DNA of 64,000 nt from Alloacidobacterium sp035547425 (lineage in GTDB: Bacteria; Acidobacteriota; Terriglobia; Terriglobales; Acidobacteriaceae), in contig DASZUU010000052.1 in NCBI GenBank assembly GCA_035547425.1, forward strand, positions 87,310 through 151,309, in the 5' to 3' direction. Positions 8,569 through 18,692 of the stretch are shown piece after piece. The translations under genes and the position numbers were made by a program. The first letter of the stretch is position 1; every line of letters begins with the position of its first letter. The notes under the pieces were generated by a model that was given only the letters and a program-made list of their open reading frames with translations, made no database searches and was not told the DNA's origin.

Positions 8569-10602
8569 ATGTTTCTTCGAAAAATTGCTTCAGCTTTAGT
8601 TGTTCTTTCGGCCATTGCCGGTGCGCAGACCACCTATACCTGCCCAAGTGGAAGGAGCAGTTGCTACCAGTCTGGCTATGATGGGCTCACCCCATTGCAA
8701 GAGCGCGGACGCGATACCTGGTATTTCTGGACCGGCGGCGATCTTGATAAAGATGGAAAGACAGTAGTTGGCGACCAGGCTCTCTGGCGCTTTTTAGCAG
8801 TGAACTCGCATGGCACGTTCGATCTGCTGCAATCCATCGATTCACGCTACCGCGGCCAGCGCTTCAAGCTTTTCGGCGTCATCAGTGATCCCGATTGCAA
8901 GAAGGCAACGCATCCCGATAAATACGGTTTGTGGCTGGATGATTGCACAAATCCTGATGTCCCACATATTCCCGATATCCCCGGAGAGCCCACCGGAGTT
9001 ATCGGATTGCGAAAATTTCTCAACCCAAATTTCGATGAAGCCAAGTGGGATGTGAAGAAGTACATGGCAGATCCTGCATCGGTTGAGCCGCCGTATCTCA
9101 TTGGAATGACCTGCGCCTTGTGCCACGTGGGCTTCAATCCACTTCATCCTCCAGCAGACCCTGAAAACCCTGAATGGCACAATCTTCATCCTGGTATTGG
9201 GAATCAATATCTTCGAGAGCAGACATTTATGGCGGCTAAGTATCCGCCAAGCCGCGGCTTAAAACCGAATGATTTTCGTTGGCAGGTAGCGCACGTGCAG
9301 CCGCAGGGAACATCCGATACATCTCTCGTGGCCACCGATCACATCAACAATCCCAATGCGATTAATAACATTGCATATCTCGACTATCGCCCCATGCACA
9401 GCGAGCGAACGGCAGATGGTGTGGAGCGCAATGTGTATCACATACTGAAGGATGGCGCGGACTCTGTAGGCTCTGCCTGCCTCGATGATCCTGCTCCAGT
9501 TCCAGGAGTTAACGACACAGCGTGTGCCGGTCTTCGCGTTTACATCAATATTGGGTTGTGCGCTGCTGTGTGGACCACGCTGCACGATCCGGTTTTCGGA
9601 TTGAAGAAGCAGCAATCACCTTTTGACCCCAAAAAGGCGAAAGCAGAGAACAGCGCCTGCAACACTGGATGGCTTGCAACTGAAGCCAGAACAGGCGCAG
9701 TCGAGTCGTTCCTGCGGACTTTGACTCCCTTGCATCTAGCCGATGCAGATGGTGGAACAGCGTATCTGTCAAAAGATGCTCAGATTGTCGCACGCGGCAA
9801 AATTGTCTTCGCCGAAAATTGTGCTCGTTGCCACTCCAGCAAGCGTCCACCACAAAATTATCAGGGTGATTCTGTCAGCTGGTTCCGAACGGCAGTGATG
9901 CAGGACGACTTTCTGACAAACAATTTTCTCTCTGACGACGTGCGCTATCCAGTATCGGAAATCGGCACTAACAGTGAGCGTGCCATGGGCAGCAATGCCA
10001 TGAAAGGCCGTATCTGGCAGGATTTTTCTTCGGACACGTACAAGACAATGCCAGATGTACATATCGATGGATTGGTGAATCCAATTCATCCCAGCCTGAA
10101 GCTACTGCCATTCGATGCAATCGAAGGGCGCGGTTACTATCGCACGCCGACATTAGCGAATGTATGGGCAACTGCACCTCTTCTGCATAACAATTCTGTC
10201 GGCCTGGTCAACAACGATCCCTCCATTGCAGGCCGTATGGCCGCCTATCAGGATGCGATGGAAAAATTATTATGGCCCGAGCGCCGTCTTGGGTTAAAGA
10301 CAATCCACAAAACCACGCAGGCAAGCACCTTCAAGTATCAGGAAGGTGGAACTGTCTGCATTGGCCGCAATACACCTATCGACTTGATGGCAAATATTAA
10401 TCTGGTAACGCCAGAGCCGCTGCGTAAAGATAACTTTTGGAGCAGGCTGCTTTGTCATATTAGCGGCACCGGCAGTTTAAATGAGTTGTTGCTGCTGCAC
10501 GATAATGCGCCTGATTTCGTGCAGGATCGCGGACACACTTTCGGATCAAAATTGTCGGATGTCGATAAGAATGCTTTGATCGAGTACATGAAAATGTTTT
10601 GA
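8569..10602 (+). CDS. Secreted di-haem c-type cytochrome, RoxA-like (rubber oxygenase/cytochrome c peroxidase superfamily)
   Basis: A 677 aa exported protein. A signal peptide (MFLRKIASALVVLSAIAGAQ) begins at the ATG at 8569; the open frame extends 37 codons upstream, but those residues do not look like protein. Two CXXCH haem sites are visible, CALCH near residue 180 and CARCH near residue 420, plus a C-terminal segment YYRTPTLANVWATAPLLHNNS typical of di-haem peroxidase relatives. Length, two widely spaced haems and this ending recall RoxA, a rubber-cleaving dioxygenase. That function is inferred only. Alternatives are a di-haem peroxidase or an electron carrier. No operon partner is visible. 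Confidence 0.75.
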   Translation: MFLRKIASALVVLSAIAGAQTTYTCPSGRSSCYQSGYDGLTPLQERGRDTWYFWTGGDLDKDGKTVVGDQALWRFLAVNSHGTFDLLQSIDSRYRGQRFKLFGVISDPDCKKATHPDKYGLWLDDCTNPDVPHIPDIPGEPTGVIGLRKFLNPNFDEAKWDVKKYMADPASVEPPYLIGMTCALCHVGFNPLHPPADPENPEWHNLHPGIGNQYLREQTFMAAKYPPSRGLKPNDFRWQVAHVQPQGTSDTSLVATDHINNPNAINNIAYLDYRPMHSERTADGVERNVYHILKDGADSVGSACLDDPAPVPGVNDTACAGLRVYINIGLCAAVWTTLHDPVFGLKKQQSPFDPKKAKAENSACNTGWLATEARTGAVESFLRTLTPLHLADADGGTAYLSKDAQIVARGKIVFAENCARCHSSKRPPQNYQGDSVSWFRTAVMQDDFLTNNFLSDDVRYPVSEIGTNSERAMGSNAMKGRIWQDFSSDTYKTMPDVHIDGLVNPIHPSLKLLPFDAIEGRGYYRTPTLANVWATAPLLHNNSVGLVNNDPSIAGRMAAYQDAMEKLLWPERRLGLKTIHKTTQASTFKYQEGGTVCIGRNTPIDLMANINLVTPEPLRKDNFWSRLLCHISGTGSLNELLLLHDNAPDFVQDRGHTFGSKLSDVDKNALIEYMKMF

Positions 10603-10691
10603 GGCTACGGATGGGGAATCCGCATCGATGCATCATTTGGACTGTATTTATATTCCGAAATGAACGCTCGATCTTTAAATTGATTTAGTGT

Positions 10692-11426
10692 ATGAAGGGA
10701 ATGAATCGTCGACGTACCCCTTTGAGTCCTTTCGTCTTTGCCTTCATCCTTATTTTTATAGCCCTCACTCTCCTCAAGCATCGTCTGAAAAGTCACGTAC
10801 CTGCGCGCAGAGAACACCAGCGATCAGCCGCACCTCGTTTCCAGAATGAAAGCAACTCGGCAAAGCAGCCGTGGACAAAATCTTCCTGTCAGACACTCAA
10901 TGTAATTTGCGAGGCTACATATTTTCGGGACTGGCAAGCGCCTGCAGATCATTCTTGCAGAACTCAGCTTCGCAATGGATATCCCGTGCCTGATCCGCAG
11001 TGCACGCCCGGAGGAATCAATCCATCCATTACCGCCGATGTTCTGCGCGATCCGCAATGGCGAACAGGCTGTATTCGCAACTGCCAGGAGAGCGAAGCCG
11101 CCAAGCACATCACCTATCACTGGTATGGAGTTAAAAAGCCGCGAGTGAACTCAGGCGACAATCAAGTATGTGAGCTTGACCACCTCGTCCCGCTGGAACT
11201 GGGCGGAGCAGACGGCCTAGGTAATATTTGGCCCGAATGTGGTCCAAATGCCGCCGTGCTCAAAGATCGCTACTTTAAGGTCAAGGACAGGGTAGAAAAT
11301 TATCTTGCCGATGAAGTCCGAGCCGGACGTATGCCGCTTGAAACTGCCCAGCACGGCATCGCTGCTGATTGGACACAGTATCTTGACGAGGCCAACAGGT
11401 ACTGCGCAAGTGGCGGCCACTGCTGA
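10692..11426 (+). CDS. HNH-endonuclease-like protein with N-terminal membrane anchor
   Basis: A 244 aa protein. A hydrophobic helix near residues 10-27 (LSPFVFAFILIFIALTLL) acts as signal or anchor, so the rest is probably outside the cytoplasm. The C-terminal half holds an HNH-type core, CELDHLVPLELGG followed by LGNIWPE, and six or more cysteines that may form disulfides. It could be an extracellular nuclease used for nutrient DNA; this is inference. It stands alone between the cytochrome and the NHL protein on the same strand. No ribosome site clearly decides between the ATGs at 10692 and 10701. Confidence 0.6.
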   Translation: MKGMNRRRTPLSPFVFAFILIFIALTLLKHRLKSHVPARREHQRSAAPRFQNESNSAKQPWTKSSCQTLNVICEATYFRDWQAPADHSCRTQLRNGYPVPDPQCTPGGINPSITADVLRDPQWRTGCIRNCQESEAAKHITYHWYGVKKPRVNSGDNQVCELDHLVPLELGGADGLGNIWPECGPNAAVLKDRYFKVKDRVENYLADEVRAGRMPLETAQHGIAADWTQYLDEANRYCASGGHC

Positions 11427-11635
11427 AGCCTTCGCCGTACATTCTCCGAAACGTTTTGCCATCTTTTTGCGAAATGTACAGAAAAATTGGAATATTGGCG
11501 CCCGCTTATCGGCCGAATCAACAAAAACATGTTGACAATAGGTGGTCTTCGGTTTGGCACAACGATTGCTTTCGTCAGGCCAGATGTTAAAAACCAAGGC
11601 TGCAAATCCCTCATGCGGCCTGGAGTGTGTCCCCG

Positions 11636-14600
11636 ATGTCACTGCTCAGGCTTTTTCGTTTTTCTGCTTTGATTCTGTCGATCGCGTTCTCAACCGCGGC
11701 GCTTCGCGCACAGGCTGCCTCTTTTGTGAACGCTGTTTCTACTTTCGCAACCGGCTTTAACCAGCCGTTTGGAATCGCACTGGATAACCAGGGAAACCTT
11801 TATGTGACCGATTCCGGGAACAATCGCGTGGTTAAGATCACTCCTGACGGCGCGCAGAGCGTGCTCAATACGGGTGGACTTCTCAATCTAACTCCGTGGT
11901 CTGGAATTGCTACTGATCCTGCAGGAAATGTCTTCATCGCCGGCATGGATACAAATTGGAGCGGCGTTGTCGTGAAAGTGGCCGCGGACGGAAACGCATC
12001 TGCGATCAGCGCCGGAAGCATTACATTCTTTGCTCCGGCTGGTATCGCTGTCGATACATCGGGCGATATCTTCGTGTCAGATTCAGCGATGGAAGGTCGC
12101 ATTGTGGAGATCGCCTCTTCGGGTGAGGCATCCATCATCAACACAAGCGGCATGGGATTAAGCTACTGCAATGGTCTGGCCGTAGATAAGGCCGGGAATC
12201 TCTATGTTGCCGATAGTCCGAACAATCGCATTGTAAAAATCACAGCAAACGGAGCCTGGTCTCAGGTCAACACCGGCAGCTACACGCTAAATGCTCCGCA
12301 AGGTGTCTCCGTAGACCCTGCCGGTAATCTATATATCGCCGATACATACAACGGCAGCGTGAAAGAAGTAGCGACTGACGGTAGTGTTTCTGTCGTAAAC
12401 AGCACATTATTGAGCGGCGATTCTTTCGATACATTCGGCGTTGCCGCAGCCGAAAAGGGCGTCTTCTACATGCTGGAAGACATACATAGCTCAACCCCGG
12501 AGACATATAGCGTAGTCAAAGTGCAGAGCGATCCCGATTTCGGTGAAGAGAATGTTTGCCCGGCGGGAACAGCATCGCCATCTCCATGCAGCAAGTCACT
12601 GACGCTGCAATTTCGCTTTGATGGCGATGCCACCCTGCGTATTCCGCTTCTAACAAATACAGATTTCACGACTCTCTCCGGCAACGATTGCTCCGGCACA
12701 TTTCATAATGGAGAGGCTTGCAGGTTGAACGTGCAGTTTGCGCCTTCATTTGCCGGTGCGCGCAAAGGCGCAGTGGAACTGGCCGACAATAATGGCAACA
12801 CTCTGAGTACTGCTTATGTGCATGGAGTAGGCTTTGCGCCTGCAGCCGGATTTTCTCCCGGAGCAACTTCGCCGATTAGCACTGGAAGTCAGACACTGGC
12901 GGGTCCCAGCAGTGTTGCCGTCGATGAGCATGGCAATACCTATGTCGCAGATCGCACAAACCATCAAGTACTCCAGATTACATCGGGCAGCGCGAGCGCA
13001 CTGAATACAGGCACTCTCAATCAGCCCAGCGCACTGGCTTTAGATGGTGCAGGTGCGCTTTATATCGCCGACTCCGGCCTCAGCCGCATTCTGAAAGTGT
13101 CTTCTACCGGAAGCGTATCAACTGTAACCACCGGCGCGATCACCCTGACACAGCCTGAGGGCGTAGCTGTTGATGGTGCGGGCACGCTCTACATTTCCGA
13201 TGCCGGCAATAATCACATCGTTAAAGTCTTGCAGAATGGAAGCAGCTCCATTGTCAGCACTCCAGGCCTGAATTTACTGCAGCCGCATGGTGTTTTCATA
13301 GACGGCCAAGGTGCGCTCTATATTGCAGATACAGGCAACAGCCGCATTATAAAAGTGTCGTCAGATGGCAGCGCGTCCATCGTGAGCACCGGCGACATTA
13401 CACTGCAACAACCTGTCAGCATCACAGCCGATGCTTCCGGCACTTTATATGTAGCTGATGCATCTTCTGCGCAAATCGTTCAGCTTTCACCAACAGGAAC
13501 AGTGTCTACCATCACGACGGGCAAATATGCTCTGCAGCAGCCTTCTTCTGTAGCGGTAGATGCGCATGGCAATCTGTTCATCACAGATGCCGGAAGCGGC
13601 CAGCTGTTGTTCGTCGATCGTGTAACGCCTCCTTCGTTAAGCTTTCCATCTACCGCTGCGGGTGCTGTTAGCGCAGCGCAATCAGTCGCGCTCACTAATC
13701 TTGGCAACGCCAATCTGGTCTTTCCCGCGCCGCCAACTGGAACCAATCCCAGCCTGGCTGCCAATTTTGTTGCCAACGGCACAAACTCCTGCCCGACACT
13801 TTCCGCTGGAGCATCCTGCTCTTTAAATATCAGCTTTGCCCCAGCCTCAATCGGCGCTATGAGTGGCACGCTTGTATTTACTGACAATGATGGGAATGCC
13901 TCAAATCCCTATGCAACGCAGACCGTTCAACTGAACGGCACAGCTGCGCAGGGAACAACATCGCTTACGTTAGTCAGTTCGATCAATCCTTCACAGTATG
14001 GAGATGCAGTTACGCTTACGGCTGCGCTCTCAACGTCAGGGTCGGCAATCACAACGGGAAGTATCAGCTTTTACGATGGAAGCGCTGCATTGGGCACAGC
14101 GAACTTGAATACCAGCGGACAGGCGTCTATCACTACGTCGAATCTGTCTGTGGGTACACATAATCTCACGGCAAAGTACGCCGGTTCAGCCGATTATCTT
14201 GCTTCGGTTTCCCCCGTGCTTGCTCAGATCGTCAATCAGAATACGATCGCGATTACATGGACTCCAACATCCACAATCCAATACGGAACAAGTCTCGCTA
14301 ATGTACTGAATGCCACAGCATCCAACCATGGAACCGCAGCTTCCGGTACATTTAGCTATACGGCGCAGTTCGCTGATGGAACAGTTTCCGCTGTCAATGC
14401 AGCCACGATGCTACCCGCCGGCACATATACGATCATAGCCGCGTTTACTCCTGCAGACACCACTAACAACGCAATCACAAAGAAGACAGCAACCCTCACT
14501 GTTACAAAAGCGCCGTTAAGCGTCGTTGCAAATAATGCTACCCGTACTTACGGCTCACCGAATCCGGCATTCACCGGCACAATGACAGGCGTCATCGCGA

Positions 14601-15562
14601 ACGATTCGTTAACAGAAACTTTCTCGACCACAGCAACGCAGTCCTCGAACGTCGCAACATACGCCATCATCCCGGGAGTTACCGGAGCCAGTCTTGCAAA
14701 CTATGCAGTCACGGCACACAACGGCTTGCTGACAATCAACAAAGCGGGAACTACGGTTACGCTCACCACATCGAATGCAAATCCAACGAATGGCGATTCT
14801 GTGACATGGACTGCAATCGTGAGCTCAAACACCTCTTTCGTGCCTGCCGGCGCAGTACAGTTTCTCGATAGCAGCACGGTATTGGGAACATCTCCCGTAA
14901 ATGGGCAGGGAACTGCAACATTTACGACCACAATGCTTACGGCGGGTAGCCATACAATTGTGGCCATCTATACAGGGGATCAGAATTTCAGTCAGTCTCA
15001 AAACGCTGTATCAGAACAAGTAAAAGGCCCATCGTTCTCGCTTGCTCTGGATACGGCGCAACTCACTCTTAAGCCAGGTCAAAGCGGAAATATCAAGGCT
15101 ACGCTCAACGCCGAAGCAGGCTTCCAGGGCACTGTAAAACTTTCCTGCTCCGGCCTGCCCATAGGGGCCAGCTGCAGCTTTAGCCCAGCCTCGCTTACAG
15201 CGAGTAAATCGAACACGGCACTTAGCTCAACCTTAACAATAAGAACTACAGGGCTCGATCTAAGTAATACAGCTCAGGCAAAAAAGCCTTCTTTCGGTAA
15301 CGGCGCAATGCTTGCAGGCTTCTGGTTTCTGCCTTCAACTCTGCTGGGGGGCTGGCTGCTCTGGCAACGTCGCCGCTTGCGCGCCGCTACTGGAAATGTC
15401 TTGCTTCTACTTGTCCTGCTGGGCTGTTGCGCAGCTGGAGTCATGGGTTGCGGCATCACTCCAGAGCCTGGCTATACCGGCACTACAACAATCACCGTTA
15501 ACGCAGCACCGCACGACGGAGATGTACAATCGGCTACATTTGTATTACAGGTAGAACCATGA
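11636..15562 (+). CDS. Secreted NHL-repeat / Ig-like giant protein with C-terminal membrane tail
   Basis: About 1308 aa, exported by a signal peptide (MSLLRLFRFSALILSIAFS). The N-terminal ~300 and the ~420-660 regions are NHL beta-propeller repeats (recurring GxLYVADxxNxRIVKI). Each block is followed by a choice-of-anchor-D-like Ig domain. After them come two Ig-like repeats, an MBG-like segment, another Ig repeat and a tail with two hydrophobic helices and a basic QRRRLR stretch. This architecture is common in Acidobacteria and is thought to be a surface structural or binding protein; no enzyme motif is seen. The GTG at 11627 is rejected in favour of the ATG at 11636, which has GGAG upstream. 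It converges with trpE, leaving only 14 bases between stops. Confidence 0.85.
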   Translation: MSLLRLFRFSALILSIAFSTAALRAQAASFVNAVSTFATGFNQPFGIALDNQGNLYVTDSGNNRVVKITPDGAQSVLNTGGLLNLTPWSGIATDPAGNVFIAGMDTNWSGVVVKVAADGNASAISAGSITFFAPAGIAVDTSGDIFVSDSAMEGRIVEIASSGEASIINTSGMGLSYCNGLAVDKAGNLYVADSPNNRIVKITANGAWSQVNTGSYTLNAPQGVSVDPAGNLYIADTYNGSVKEVATDGSVSVVNSTLLSGDSFDTFGVAAAEKGVFYMLEDIHSSTPETYSVVKVQSDPDFGEENVCPAGTASPSPCSKSLTLQFRFDGDATLRIPLLTNTDFTTLSGNDCSGTFHNGEACRLNVQFAPSFAGARKGAVELADNNGNTLSTAYVHGVGFAPAAGFSPGATSPISTGSQTLAGPSSVAVDEHGNTYVADRTNHQVLQITSGSASALNTGTLNQPSALALDGAGALYIADSGLSRILKVSSTGSVSTVTTGAITLTQPEGVAVDGAGTLYISDAGNNHIVKVLQNGSSSIVSTPGLNLLQPHGVFIDGQGALYIADTGNSRIIKVSSDGSASIVSTGDITLQQPVSITADASGTLYVADASSAQIVQLSPTGTVSTITTGKYALQQPSSVAVDAHGNLFITDAGSGQLLFVDRVTPPSLSFPSTAAGAVSAAQSVALTNLGNANLVFPAPPTGTNPSLAANFVANGTNSCPTLSAGASCSLNISFAPASIGAMSGTLVFTDNDGNASNPYATQTVQLNGTAAQGTTSLTLVSSINPSQYGDAVTLTAALSTSGSAITTGSISFYDGSAALGTANLNTSGQASITTSNLSVGTHNLTAKYAGSADYLASVSPVLAQIVNQNTIAITWTPTSTIQYGTSLANVLNATASNHGTAASGTFSYTAQFADGTVSAVNAATMLPAGTYTIIAAFTPADTTNNAITKKTATLTVTKAPLSVVANNATRTYGSPNPAFTGTMTGVIANDSLTETFSTTATQSSNVATYAIIPGVTGASLANYAVTAHNGLLTINKAGTTVTLTTSNANPTNGDSVTWTAIVSSNTSFVPAGAVQFLDSSTVLGTSPVNGQGTATFTTTMLTAGSHTIVAIYTGDQNFSQSQNAVSEQVKGPSFSLALDTAQLTLKPGQSGNIKATLNAEAGFQGTVKLSCSGLPIGASCSFSPASLTASKSNTALSSTLTIRTTGLDLSNTAQAKKPSFGNGAMLAGFWFLPSTLLGGWLLWQRRRLRAATGNVLLLLVLLGCCAAGVMGCGITPEPGYTGTTTITVNAAPHDGDVQSATFVLQVEP

Positions 15563-15576
15563 ACATGCCTGCGGCA

Positions 15577-17088
15577 TCAGCCGCGGGCGCGTTCAATTGC
15601 TCTTACCACGGCGCGAGACTTATTGATGGACTCCTCATATTCCTTTTCTGGAATGGAGTCCGCAACAATGCCTGCTCCGGCTTGAATGTGCCCTTTTTTG
15701 CCTTGCTGCAGTAAAGTCCGGATTGCTATACATGAGTCCAGATTGCCTGAATAATCTGCATAAAGCACGCTGCCGCCATAGATGCCGCGACGTGTTGGCT
15801 CAAGCTCCTCAATAATTTCCATGGCTCGAACTTTAGGCGCGCCGCTTAATGTTCCAGCAGGGAAGCAGGCGCGAAAAGCATCTACAGCGTGTAACTCCGG
15901 TCGCAGCTTCCCTTCGATACCGCTCACGATATGCATGACATGGGAATAACGCTCGACTGTCATGAGCTCTTTTACTTCCACCGAGCCATATTGGCTTACG
16001 CGGCCCACGTCATTTCGGCCCAGGTCGACAAGCATTACATGTTCTGCGCGCTCTTTCTCGTCCTCAAGCATTTCTCGAGCTACTCGAAGATCATCCTCCT
16101 CGCTCGCTCCACGTGGACGGGTTCCAGCGATTGGCCTGTATTGGATACGACCCTGATGCACACGTACCAGCAACTCCGGTGATGAGCCTGCAATCTGCGT
16201 ATCCACTACCGAACCGCGCGCGCCTGGCTGCTTCAATCCCATGCGCAAAAAATACATGTAAGGCGACGGGTTGACCATGCGCAATGCGCGATACACCGCA
16301 AAGGGATCGACTCCGGTTTCCATGTCGAAGCGCTGCGAGATGACGGCCTGAAAAATATCCCCAGCTGCAATGTATTCCTTTGTAGCCTCAATTGCTTTGT
16401 AAAAATCCTTTTTGCGGGTTTGCGGTTCTAGTTTCAGCTTTCCACTGATCTTTTTCTGTCTGAATTTGGGCAGTGGGCTGGCCAGACGCTTTTCCAGTTG
16501 ATCCAACCGTTTCAATGCATCCGCATATGCACGATCCGGCTTTTGCTTCGTAACATCTGCGGTGGCAATCAGCAGCATCTCTTTGCGGATGTGATCAAAA
16601 GCGAGCACCTCGTGGAAAAACATCAGGCAGGCATCGGGCAAGCCGAGATCGTCTTCAGTTGTTTCCGGCAGACGCTCGATCTGTCTGACTGCATCGTAAG
16701 CAAAATAACCGACAGATCCCGCTGTAAACGGCGGCAGTCCTTCCAGTCGCGCAGGCTTATGGCCGGTGAGAAATTCCTTCCATAACGCAAAAATATTGCC
16801 TTCCATCTTACGCAGCTTGCCATTTTCAAGGATTTCAATGGCTTTACCATGCGAAACAATCTTTCGAAACGGACGAATGCCGATAAATGTATACCGGCCT
16901 ATCTTTGCGCCGTTTTCTACCGATTCCAGCAAAAAGCACTCAGGTTCTTTCGCCGCGAGACGCAAAAAAGCAGTCACCGGCGTTTCAAGATCGGCTGCAA
17001 TTGTTCGATACAGAGGCACCAGAGTATGGGCGCGAGCTAGCTTTAGAAATTCGGAACGGCTTGGGAGCGTGGTTTCATGCGATGCCAT
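15577..17088 (-). CDS. trpE: Anthranilate synthase component I
   Basis: A 503 aa enzyme of tryptophan biosynthesis. It converts chorismate to anthranilate with ammonia delivered by the TrpG subunit. The N-terminal regulatory part carries LLESVENGAKIGRYTFIG, which belongs to the tryptophan-binding region. The C-terminal chorismate-binding domain shows GTRPRGASEEDD, LVDLGRNDVGRV, GTLSGAPKVRAMEII and IQAGAGIVADSIPEKEYEE. Length and order fit TrpE rather than the shorter PabB or isochorismate synthase. TrpG is not adjacent in this window. The gene is leftward, converging with the NHL gene, and its promoter lies in the 297-base gap before glutamate dehydrogenase. Confidence 0.95.
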   Translation of the reverse strand: MASHETTLPSRSEFLKLARAHTLVPLYRTIAADLETPVTAFLRLAAKEPECFLLESVENGAKIGRYTFIGIRPFRKIVSHGKAIEILENGKLRKMEGNIFALWKEFLTGHKPARLEGLPPFTAGSVGYFAYDAVRQIERLPETTEDDLGLPDACLMFFHEVLAFDHIRKEMLLIATADVTKQKPDRAYADALKRLDQLEKRLASPLPKFRQKKISGKLKLEPQTRKKDFYKAIEATKEYIAAGDIFQAVISQRFDMETGVDPFAVYRALRMVNPSPYMYFLRMGLKQPGARGSVVDTQIAGSSPELLVRVHQGRIQYRPIAGTRPRGASEEDDLRVAREMLEDEKERAEHVMLVDLGRNDVGRVSQYGSVEVKELMTVERYSHVMHIVSGIEGKLRPELHAVDAFRACFPAGTLSGAPKVRAMEIIEELEPTRRGIYGGSVLYADYSGNLDSCIAIRTLLQQGKKGHIQAGAGIVADSIPEKEYEESINKSRAVVRAIERARG

Positions 17089-17385
17089 AGCGTTGTGGTT
17101 ATCGTATCGTAACTAAGCTTGATTAGACTAAAATCGGCCAACTATCAGCAGCACATAGAGATAGAACTCTGACGGTCCGCGAACCATAAAGATTACGTGA
17201 TCGATATTCATCCAGACCTTGCGGCTTATCTGGAAACAAGCCTATACTCGGTGAGTTTGGCCGGATTCCATCTGGATAATGCAATTGCGGGTCAAATGCG
17301 AAGCAGGCCACCTTCGCTACTGGACTATTTTCCTCTGGAAAGCGTCCAAATCAGGTAGTGGTCGAAGGGAGAAAATAAATTTTGT
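17089..17385. other. Intergenic region between divergent trpE and glutamate dehydrogenase
   Basis: This 297-base gap holds the two divergent promoter regions. No convincing -35/-10 pair or leader peptide with a tryptophan run was found. One plus-strand frame, GTG at 17197 to TAG at 17358 (53 codons, beginning VIDIHPDLAAYLE), looks slightly protein-like and ends 28 bases before the dehydrogenase start. It lacks a clear ribosome site and is not called as a gene. Confidence 0.4.
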
Positions 17386-18651
17386 ATGGCTACCATAACG
17401 CTCGAGCAGGAGATTAATCCTTGGGAAGCTCAAGCTGCTCGATTTGACTTTGCAGCACGCAAGCTCAACCTGGATGAAGGTTTATGGCGTGTTCTGCGGC
17501 ACCCCTCGCGCGAAATCATTGTGCATTTCCCGGTCGGTATGGATGATGGCAGGATTGAAATGTTCACCGGCTTTCGAGTCTTGCACTCTCAGGCGCGCGG
17601 GCCGGGAAAGGGCGGTATCCGATATTCCCCCGATGTTTCACTGGACGAAGTACGCGCTCTGGCGAGCTGGATGACCTGGAAATGCGCAGTAGTAAACATT
17701 CCCTTTGGCGGCGCGAAGGGCGGGGTTATCTGCGACCCTAAAAAAATGTCCATCGGCGAATTAGAGCGTATGACTCGCCGCTATACTGCTGAAATCATTG
17801 AGTTTATTGGTCCGGAAAAAGATGTTCCGGCTCCAGATATGGGAACTAACGAGCAGACAATGGCATGGATGATGGACACATACTCCATGCACCAGCGCCA
17901 GACGGTTACGAGTGTAGTCACCGGCAAACCGCTCAATATTGGCGGCTCACGAGGACGGCGCGAGGCAACCGGACGCGGCATCAGCGTCATGTGCGACGAG
18001 GCACTCAAATATTTACAAATGCCGATCGACGGCTGCCGGGTCATCATTCAAGGCTTCGGCAATGTCGGTTCCAACGCTGCAAACCTGTTGCGTGATAAGG
18101 GCTACAAAATTATCGGCATTGCTGAATATGATGGAGGCCTTTTCAATCCGAATGGCATCGATATCTGCTCATTGCTGGAACATCGCCAGCGTAATGGCAC
18201 AGTACTAGGATTCAGGGGCGCGGAAGCCGCTGATACCCATGAACTATTGACGACAGATTGCGAAATTCTGATTCCGGCGGCAACCGAAAATGTCATCACC
18301 AGCCGCAATGCAGACCGTATCAAGGCTCGCATTATCTGCGAAGGCGCCAACGGCCCTACAACCGCAGTTGCTGACGAAATTCTGGCAGATAAAAAAATAT
18401 TTATCATCCCGGACATACTTGCAAACTCGGGCGGAGTAACCGCCTCATATTTCGAATGGGTTCAGGACCGTCAGGGCTATTTCTGGAAAGAGGCCGTTGT
18501 CAATGAGCAGCTGGAGCACATTTTGGCAACCAGCTTTGATGATGTCGTCCGTTATTCAGAAGCTCACGGTGTCAATAACCGCATCGCGGCTTATATGCTG
18601 GCAATTGACCGTGTTGCTTTCACGATCAAGCAACGCGGCATCTATGCCTGA
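17386..18651 (+). CDS. Glu/Leu/Phe/Val dehydrogenase (glutamate dehydrogenase)
   Basis: A 421 aa cytosolic enzyme, probably interconverting glutamate and 2-oxoglutarate plus ammonia with NAD(P). The substrate region GPGKGGIRY and the catalytic-lysine segment PFGGAKGGVICDP are intact. They are followed by DMGTNEQTMAWMMD and the Rossmann dinucleotide loop QGFGNVGSNAA near residue 225. The C-terminal ANSGGVTASYFEWVQ is typical of hexameric GDH. Length matches the 420-residue class. It ends at a shared bidirectional terminator with the SET gene. Coenzyme preference is not assigned. Confidence 0.93.
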   Translation: MATITLEQEINPWEAQAARFDFAARKLNLDEGLWRVLRHPSREIIVHFPVGMDDGRIEMFTGFRVLHSQARGPGKGGIRYSPDVSLDEVRALASWMTWKCAVVNIPFGGAKGGVICDPKKMSIGELERMTRRYTAEIIEFIGPEKDVPAPDMGTNEQTMAWMMDTYSMHQRQTVTSVVTGKPLNIGGSRGRREATGRGISVMCDEALKYLQMPIDGCRVIIQGFGNVGSNAANLLRDKGYKIIGIAEYDGGLFNPNGIDICSLLEHRQRNGTVLGFRGAEAADTHELLTTDCEILIPAATENVITSRNADRIKARIICEGANGPTTAVADEILADKKIFIIPDILANSGGVTASYFEWVQDRQGYFWKEAVVNEQLEHILATSFDDVVRYSEAHGVNNRIAAYMLAIDRVAFTIKQRGIYA

Positions 18652-18664
18652 TTCTGCTTCCGGA

Positions 18665-18692
18665 AGCCGTTAAATGGAAATATTTAACGGCT
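18665..18692. terminator. Bidirectional terminator between glutamate dehydrogenase and SET gene
   Basis: A perfect 11-base stem (18665-18675 with 18682-18692), a six-base loop and flanking T-rich sequence on the plus strand. It lies 13 bases after the dehydrogenase stop and overlaps the last codons of the convergent SET gene, so it probably serves the rightward transcript most. Confidence 0.8.
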
